DNA of 6,346 bases. Origin: Acidimicrobiaceae bacterium. GTDB taxonomy: Bacteria > Actinomycetota > Acidimicrobiia > Acidimicrobiales > Ilumatobacteraceae. Below the pieces are notes generated by a model. It searched no databases. It was not told the DNA's origin and was given only the letters and a program-made list of their open reading frames with translations. Position numbers and translations under genes: made by a program. The stretch spans positions 7,368 to 13,713 of the forward strand of contig PBWL01000039.1 in the NCBI GenBank assembly GCA_002727235.1. Direction: 5' to 3'. Of this stretch, positions 1 to 4,391 are shown in pieces; within the stretch, counting starts at the first letter, position 1; the number at the start of each line of letters is the position of its first letter.

Positions 1-41
1 AAATAGCAGAGCCCACGAGAACAACTCACCGAGCACCACCA

Positions 42-428
42 ATGATCTGGCATATTGCGCTCAGAACTGACTGGGTCGAGGCTCAGGCCTCAGGCGACTA
101 CCGCATCAGCACTCGCGGAATGATGCTCGATGAGGTGGGGTACATCCACTGTTCAACGCCTGAGCAGATAGAAGGTGTCGCACAGCGGTTTTACTCAGAC
201 TTTTCAGAGCTACTGCTGCTTGAAATCGATCCCGACCTTGTCGATGCAGACATCATCGAAGAACCGCCCGCTCCAGGAGTCGAGGAACTGTTCCCACACA
301 TATATGGTCCACTGCCAATCGCTGCAGTTCGCAGCGTTCGACAGTGGACCAAATCAGAAACTGGCTGGCAGCTTCCGGATCAGTGTCCGGAGAAGGCCAC
401 CTCACTGTCAGAACCCTTCTCTGCGTAG
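42..428 (+). CDS. DUF952 domain-containing protein
   Basis: A small 128-residue soluble protein of the DUF952 family; its biochemical role is not known. The family pattern is clear: an N-terminal MIWHI strand with W11 following, GYIHCST at residues 33-39 with H36, the hydrophobic run LLLLEIDP at 57-64, and FPHIYGPLPIAAV at 84-96 with H86. From memory, DUF952 has been grouped with ADP-ribosyltransferase-like folds (the KptA/Tpt1 side), but no activity can be assigned from this. The domain seems to end near residue 105, and the last ~20 residues (Pro, Glu and Ser rich) look like a loose tail. That tail is coded in the 49 bp overlapping the end of the convergent acyl-CoA dehydrogenase gene. The ATG at 42 is chosen because the family begins almost at this residue and no other start codon precedes it in frame. 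There is no clear Shine-Dalgarno and no signal peptide or membrane segment. Family assignment is good; function is unknown. Confidence 0.88.
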   Translation: MIWHIALRTDWVEAQASGDYRISTRGMMLDEVGYIHCSTPEQIEGVAQRFYSDFSELLLLEIDPDLVDADIIEEPPAPGVEELFPHIYGPLPIAAVRSVRQWTKSETGWQLPDQCPEKATSLSEPFSA

Positions 429-1708
429 AAGGTTTCCTTCGGGTTGTAGTCGCGAGCGGCCTCTTCGGTGGAGGCAATCTCTGAGCGACCGACAACAAAC
501 CAATGCACCTCGTCCGGGCCGTCAGCAAGACGCAGTGTGCGCTGGCTTGCATACATGCGAGCGAGAGGAGTCCATTGCGAGACACCCGTGCCACCGTGGA
601 TCTGGATGGCTTCGTCAACAATCTGGCAGGTGCGGATCGGCACCATTGCCTTGACGGCGCTCACCCACACGCGAGCCTCAGCATTTCCGAGCTCGTCCAT
701 TGCCTTGGCCGCCGTGAGCACCATTCGACGCATCGACTCAATTTCGATTCGAGCCTTCGCTATGACCTCAGGGTTCTTACCAAGGTTGGCGATGCGCTTT
801 CCAAATGCTTCGCGGGTGATGCCACGCTTTACCATGAGCTCGAGAGCCTTTTCGGCTGCACCAACTGAACGCATGCAGTGGTGAATACGGCCTGGTCCAA
901 GACGAAGCTGTGAAATTTCAAATCCCTTGCCCTCGCCCCACAACATATTTGATGCAGGAACGCGAACATTGTTGAAACGGATGTGCATGTGACCGTGGGG
1001 AGCGTCGTCTTCGCCGAACACGTGCATCGCACCGCGAATCTCAACACCTGGGGTGTCTCGAGGAACGAGAATCTGTGACTGACGACGGTGAACCGGGCCG
1101 TCGGGGTCGGTCTGCACCATGACGATCATGATCTTGCATCGTGGGTCGCCAGCACCCGATGACCAGTATTTCTCACCGGTGATCACATACTCGTCGCCGT
1201 CACGAATTGCACTACAGGCGAGCTGCTTCGCATCTGATGACGGCATGTCGGGTTCGGTCATGATGTATGCCGAACGAATTTCACCATTGAGGAGTGGCTT
1301 CAACCACTGCTCTTTTTGCTCCGGGGTGCCAACACGCTCGAGCACTTCCATGTTGCCGGTGTCAGGCGCCGAGCAGTTCAAGCATTCAGAAGCGATCGGG
1401 TTCTTGCCGAGTTCGACAGCGATGTAGGCGTAATCGAGGTTTGAGAGACCTTCACCGGTCTCTGCATCTGGAAGGAAAAAGTTCCAGAGGCCTACCTCTT
1501 TTGCCTTTGCCTTGATCGAGTCGAGAAGCTCGAGCTGGCCTTCGCCGTAGCCCCAGTGGTCCTCACGTCCCTCTCCAAGGCGGAAGAATTCAGCTGTCTT
1601 CGGCTCAATTTCTTCGGCGATGAATGTCTTTACTTTCTCGTACAGGGGACGAGCTGCTTCCGACATCCGAAGGTCATACATGTCTGGAGTTGATGGTAAA
1701 GCGGTCAT
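380..1708 (-). CDS. acyl-CoA dehydrogenase, ACAD10/11-like
   Basis: A 442-residue FAD-dependent acyl-CoA dehydrogenase, which would introduce the alpha-beta double bond into an acyl-CoA thioester in the cytoplasm and pass electrons to an electron-transfer flavoprotein. The N-terminal helical part covers about residues 10-145. The middle beta domain has the FAD-contact motif YIMTEPDMPSSDA (148-160) and WSSGAGD (182-188). The C-terminal helical domain has the flavin-binding GITREAFGKRI (296-306) and IHGGTGVSQ (370-378). Where medium-chain enzymes have the catalytic Glu in YEGT, this protein has ADGPDEVH (395-402), placing D396 at that position. This and the overall pattern resemble the ACAD10/ACAD11 class, so the substrate may be an unusual or long acyl chain; that is inference. 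The length is normal for a stand-alone dehydrogenase domain and no kinase domain is fused. The ATG at 1708 is preferred; an in-frame ATG at 1681 (residue 10, MYDLRMSEAARPL) is a real alternative. The frame stays open further upstream, but only by running into rsgA. The gene lies 28 bp after rsgA and ends inside the DUF952 gene. Confidence 0.93.
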   Translation of the reverse strand: MTALPSTPDMYDLRMSEAARPLYEKVKTFIAEEIEPKTAEFFRLGEGREDHWGYGEGQLELLDSIKAKAKEVGLWNFFLPDAETGEGLSNLDYAYIAVELGKNPIASECLNCSAPDTGNMEVLERVGTPEQKEQWLKPLLNGEIRSAYIMTEPDMPSSDAKQLACSAIRDGDEYVITGEKYWSSGAGDPRCKIMIVMVQTDPDGPVHRRQSQILVPRDTPGVEIRGAMHVFGEDDAPHGHMHIRFNNVRVPASNMLWGEGKGFEISQLRLGPGRIHHCMRSVGAAEKALELMVKRGITREAFGKRIANLGKNPEVIAKARIEIESMRRMVLTAAKAMDELGNAEARVWVSAVKAMVPIRTCQIVDEAIQIHGGTGVSQWTPLARMYASQRTLRLADGPDEVHWFVVGRSEIASTEEAARDYNPKETFYAEKGSDSEVAFSGH

Positions 1709-1715
1709 ATGTCCG

Positions 1716-1721
1716 ACAGTA
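1716..1721 (-). promoter_or_regulatory. possible -10 box just before the acyl-CoA dehydrogenase gene
   Basis: TACTGT on the minus strand (TANNNT) ends seven bases before the ATG at 1708, within the 28-bp gap after rsgA. There is no Shine-Dalgarno close to this start. It supports the ATG at 1708 over the internal ATG at 1681 if the gene is read from a leaderless transcript. Weak by itself. Confidence 0.25.
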
Positions 1722-1736
1722 ATCGGGTTTCGCCAA

Positions 1737-2777
1737 TTACTCCACATCGGGGTCATCGTCGAGTGGCTCCCGGCCACCTTTTCGCCGGTCAGCAATTCGC
1801 TGCCGACGCGCCTGTTCCTCTTCGAGCGCAGCTTCTTCGGCGACGAGACGACGAAGACTTGCGAACCGCAATGGGTCAAGTTCACCAGCAGTGATTGCTG
1901 CCCGCACTGCGCAACCGGGCTCCTGATCATGCTTGCAGTCCCTAAACCGGCAGTCATCCATGAGATCAAAGACGTCAACGAATGCCCGCTCAATGCCACG
2001 GCCAGACAACCACAGGCTCACCGCCCTAAACCCGGGAGTATCGATCAGCCAACCACCGTCAGCAAGCGGAAGCAGTTGTGTCGCCACCGTTGTGTGTCGA
2101 CCACGCTGATCATGCTTGCGTACCTCTGAAGTTGCCATCTCTTGGCGTCCAATCAACGAGTTCACGAGCGTCGACTTGCCAACTCCAGACGCACCGAAGA
2201 ACGCAAGTGTGCGACCCCCTACGGCGGCCGCGCGGATGGGCTCAAGGCCGACACCGGTGATTCCGCTTGCGATGTGCACCGGCACGCCAGCTGCAACGGC
2301 TCGCAGTTCAGCAACAGTTGTCTCAATGTCATCGGCAACGTCTGGCTTCGTGAGCACGATCTCTGGTTGCGCACCTGAATCAAACGCGAGCACGAGCTCT
2401 CTTTCGAGTCGTCGCTGATTAGGGGGTGCCGTGAGCGCATGTACGAGAAAGACCACGTCGATATTTGCTGCCAAGACGTCGGCCTCTGCTCGGTCGCCCT
2501 CATGAGACGCGCGACGGACAAACGCCGACCGGCGGCCGATGACATGTGCAACACGTTCGATGGCCTCATCGACCACAACCCAATCTCCGACCGCAACGTC
2601 TGCACCGATATTTCTCACCCGCAACGGTTCGACATCGGTGGCGCGTCGCAAGATGGTGCTCCAGCCTCGGTCTATGCGGCTTACCCGACCCGGGGTGCCA
2701 TGCGCGCCAGGTTCACCTAACTCCTGCCAAGCGGCATCAAGGTGCTCGTCCCAGCCGAGCAACACATCAGGCATCAC
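1737..2777 (-). CDS. rsgA: ribosome small subunit-dependent GTPase RsgA (YjeQ)
   Basis: A 346-residue circularly permuted GTPase that binds the maturing 30S subunit and couples GTP hydrolysis to a late assembly check. An OB-fold at about residues 29-90 (GRVSRIDRG, then VGDWVVVD) is the rRNA-binding part. The G motifs come in the permuted order G4-G5-G1-G2-G3: TKPD (143-146), ASG (170-172), the P-loop GASGVGKST (195-203), the GRHTT region (226-230) and DTPG (246-249). A zinc knuckle C-x4-C-x-H-x5-C follows, with C276, C281, H283 and C289. A charged Glu/Arg-rich helix closes the protein (about 312-338). All motifs expected of an active enzyme are present and the length is typical. The first start is GTG at 2777, with an ATG right after it at 2774; the sequence does not decide between them. 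It begins 17 bp after the photolyase stop and ends 28 bp before the acyl-CoA dehydrogenase. No clear Shine-Dalgarno is seen. Confidence 0.96.
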   Translation of the reverse strand: MMPDVLLGWDEHLDAAWQELGEPGAHGTPGRVSRIDRGWSTILRRATDVEPLRVRNIGADVAVGDWVVVDEAIERVAHVIGRRSAFVRRASHEGDRAEADVLAANIDVVFLVHALTAPPNQRRLERELVLAFDSGAQPEIVLTKPDVADDIETTVAELRAVAAGVPVHIASGITGVGLEPIRAAAVGGRTLAFFGASGVGKSTLVNSLIGRQEMATSEVRKHDQRGRHTTVATQLLPLADGGWLIDTPGFRAVSLWLSGRGIERAFVDVFDLMDDCRFRDCKHDQEPGCAVRAAITAGELDPLRFASLRRLVAEEAALEEEQARRQRIADRRKGGREPLDDDPDVE

Positions 2778-2782
2778 CGCGA

Positions 2783-2788
2783 ACGGTA
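2783..2788 (-). promoter_or_regulatory. possible -10 box just before rsgA
   Basis: TACCGT on the minus strand (TANNNT) ends five bases before the GTG at 2777 and eight before the ATG at 2774. No ribosome binding site is visible in the 17-bp gap after the photolyase gene. It could give rsgA its own leaderless transcript inside the apparent operon. Alone it is weak, since TANNNT is a loose pattern. Confidence 0.25.
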
Positions 2789-2794
2789 TCGCTA

Positions 2795-4327
2795 TTAGAT
2801 GGTTCCTGCGATCAACCGGCCCCGCACCTCAACCGCTCGTTCGCGAACCTCCTCGATATCGGACAGGCGATCAAGGTTTGCGTAGACGCGAGCCATTCGG
2901 TGGTTCGAACGAAGGACATCACGGTTGCGATCAAGGAAGTCCCAGTAGAGCGTGGTGAAAGGACACGCCTTATCACCGGTGCGTGCTTTACGGTCAAAGC
3001 TGCAGTCACCGCAGAAATCCGTCATCTTTGAGATGTAGTTGCCACCTGAAACGTAAGGCTTCGTGCTCATCCGGCCACCATCGGCGTACATGCCCATGCC
3101 AATCACGTTCGGTGCCATCACCCATTCCGCACCGTCGATAAACGACGCCCACATCCACCGCATCATCTTCGAGGGATCAATTCCCGCCAGCGTTGCGAGG
3201 TTGGCGAGCACCATGAGTCGAGGAATGTGATGGGTCCACGCATCTTGCTCAACCCATTTGGCTACGTGCGCGACACAGTTCATCTCGGTGTGAGCCCCAG
3301 TAAACGACGGGGGCACGGGGGCATCGTCATTGAAGTGGTTCTCATTGACGTAATCCGGTCCGAACCACCAATAGAGGCCGTGGACGTATTCGCGCCAGCC
3401 AATGATCTGTCGAATGAACCCTTCAATGGAATTCAGCGCGATGTCGTTGCTGAGTTCTTTGACCGCTGCGATCACCTCTGCGGGGTGTAGCAACCCAATG
3501 TTGAGATACGGACTCAGAAGTGAGTGGTTGAGGTACGGCTCATCACTCACGATCGCATCTTCGTAGGGCCCAAACTCGTCGATTGCGTGGCGCAAAAAAT
3601 ACTGCAACTGCTGCATTGCTCCGTCGTGATCCGTCGCCCACAGCCCATCTGGCGGTTCACCCTTCATGGACAACCCATCAACAGAGGCCAAGAAGTCGGT
3701 CACCCAGGCGTCGACGTCGTCGAGTTCTCGCCGATTGATCGCCGGCCACTCATGTTCACCCTTTGGGGGCGAAAGTCGATTTTCGTCGTCGTAGTTCCAT
3801 CGCCCACCCACGGGCTCACCATCAGGGTCGATGAGAATGTCAAGACGGCGGCGCTGCCACCGGTAGAAGTCCTCCATGAGGAGAGACCCGTCTTTGCGGG
3901 TGTTTGCGCTCGCCCATTCAGCAAACTCTTCTCTCGAGCACAAAAACTGATCCGAGGGCGTCACCGTAATTGGCATGGTTGCTGACAAAGAATCGATAAG
4001 GCGCTGACCTGCGCGATTCATTGGCTGCATGACAGAAATGTATTCGGGTGAAAATTCTTCGAGGTGTGCGCTCACGCCCTGTCGCATTGTCTCTGCGACT
4101 CTCCAGTCGACCGAAAACCCCTCATCTGTGAGTTCATTCGCAAGTCGGCGCATCGCCGTCAAGATGAAATGTAGGCGCTGTTGATGCCAAGGGGCGCGAC
4201 GTAATTTGTCGAGCGAAATAATGAACAGCACCCGAGTTTGAGATGGACGAGCGGTGCGAAGATGTGCCAAATTCCGGTTCAATTGGTCTCCAAGAACCCA
4301 GACAGTCCGCGCTATATGAGACGACAT
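2795..4327 (-). CDS. FeS-BCP type cryptochrome/photolyase (PhrB-like, probable (6-4) photolyase)
   Basis: A 510-residue flavoprotein of the iron-sulfur bacterial cryptochrome/photolyase group (Agrobacterium PhrB, Rhodobacter CryB), which in PhrB repairs (6-4) UV photoproducts with blue light. The N-terminal antenna domain opens with VWVLGDQLN (9-17) and has WHQQRLHFILTAMR (47-60). The FAD-binding region has HSLLSPYLNIGLL (268-280), IGWREYVHG (309-317) and the ADGG-STKPYVSGGNYI segment (415-432). Four cysteines match the [4Fe-4S] ligands: C351, C439, C442 and C455, in the spacing C-x87-C-x2-C-x12-C. They sit exactly one residue after those recalled for PhrB (350, 438, 441, 454). H366-H367 in THHIPRLM match the active-site histidine pair, which favours (6-4) repair over signalling only. 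In PhrB and CryB the second chromophore is dimethyl-ribityllumazine. Unusually, the electron-transfer Trp and Tyr positions seem changed (T343/F342 and M392). The ATG at 4327 is forced: an in-frame TAG lies at 4337-4339 with no start codon between. First gene of the minus-strand set, divergent from topA. Whether it acts as repair enzyme or photoreceptor is inferred, not shown. Confidence 0.95.
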   Translation of the reverse strand: MSSHIARTVWVLGDQLNRNLAHLRTARPSQTRVLFIISLDKLRRAPWHQQRLHFILTAMRRLANELTDEGFSVDWRVAETMRQGVSAHLEEFSPEYISVMQPMNRAGQRLIDSLSATMPITVTPSDQFLCSREEFAEWASANTRKDGSLLMEDFYRWQRRRLDILIDPDGEPVGGRWNYDDENRLSPPKGEHEWPAINRRELDDVDAWVTDFLASVDGLSMKGEPPDGLWATDHDGAMQQLQYFLRHAIDEFGPYEDAIVSDEPYLNHSLLSPYLNIGLLHPAEVIAAVKELSNDIALNSIEGFIRQIIGWREYVHGLYWWFGPDYVNENHFNDDAPVPPSFTGAHTEMNCVAHVAKWVEQDAWTHHIPRLMVLANLATLAGIDPSKMMRWMWASFIDGAEWVMAPNVIGMGMYADGGRMSTKPYVSGGNYISKMTDFCGDCSFDRKARTGDKACPFTTLYWDFLDRNRDVLRSNHRMARVYANLDRLSDIEEVRERAVEVRGRLIAGTI

Positions 4328-4333
4328 GGACCC

Positions 4334-4339
4334 ACACTA
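4334..4339 (-). promoter_or_regulatory. putative -10 box of the photolyase gene, leaderless arrangement
   Basis: On the minus strand TAGTGT fits the TANNNT pattern of a primary-sigma -10 element and ends six bases before the ATG at 4327. With usual spacing, transcription would begin at the A of the start codon, giving a leaderless mRNA. This agrees with the absence of a Shine-Dalgarno. No good -35 hexamer lies 16-18 bp further upstream, so the call rests on the -10 and its position. The TAG is also the in-frame stop that fixes the gene start. Confidence 0.42.
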
Positions 4340-4352
4340 GGTACCGTTCCGG

Positions 4353-4381
4353 TTGCCTGCATCGCTGTGTTGAGGCACACT
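4353..4381 (+). promoter_or_regulatory. weak candidate topA promoter
   Basis: TTGCCT at 4353-4358 is followed after 17 bp by CACACT at 4376-4381. The -35 is fair. The -10 is poor, keeping only A2, A4 and T6 of the consensus. If real, transcription would start near 4388, only about four bases before the ATG, which again would leave almost no leader. Other promoter positions are equally possible. Confidence 0.2.
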
Positions 4382-4391
4382 CACCGAACAA

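Larger units (their letters stand above)
4328..4391. promoter_or_regulatory. divergent intergenic region between photolyase gene and topA
   Basis: This 64-bp gap is the longest non-coding stretch in the window and must hold the start signals for the leftward photolyase set and, unless transcription comes from further away, for topA. It includes an interrupted palindrome ACCG-TTC-CGGT (4343-4353) next to GGTACC (4340-4345). Either could be a protein-binding site, but both are short enough to be chance. No LexA-type CGAAC-N4-GTTCG box is seen. Confidence 0.6.

Noticed and set aside
1709..1999. An in-frame upstream extension of the acyl-CoA dehydrogenase by 97 residues
   Set aside because: It would overlap the 3' part of rsgA in another frame, and the extension has no dehydrogenase character. 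The family begins near the ATG at 1708.
1620..2129. Open frame of 169 codons on + crossing the dehydrogenase and rsgA genes
   Set aside because: It spans parts of two well-supported minus-strand genes and their gap, and its translation shows no family pattern.
3524..3985. Open frame of 153 codons on + inside the photolyase gene
   Set aside because: It is antisense to a strongly conserved gene, has no recognisable domain and no start signal; it is a by-product of the codon use of the real gene.
4367..4380. Small inverted repeat GTGT-TGAGGC-ACAC before topA as an attenuator or terminator
   Set aside because: The stem is only four base pairs and no U-run follows.
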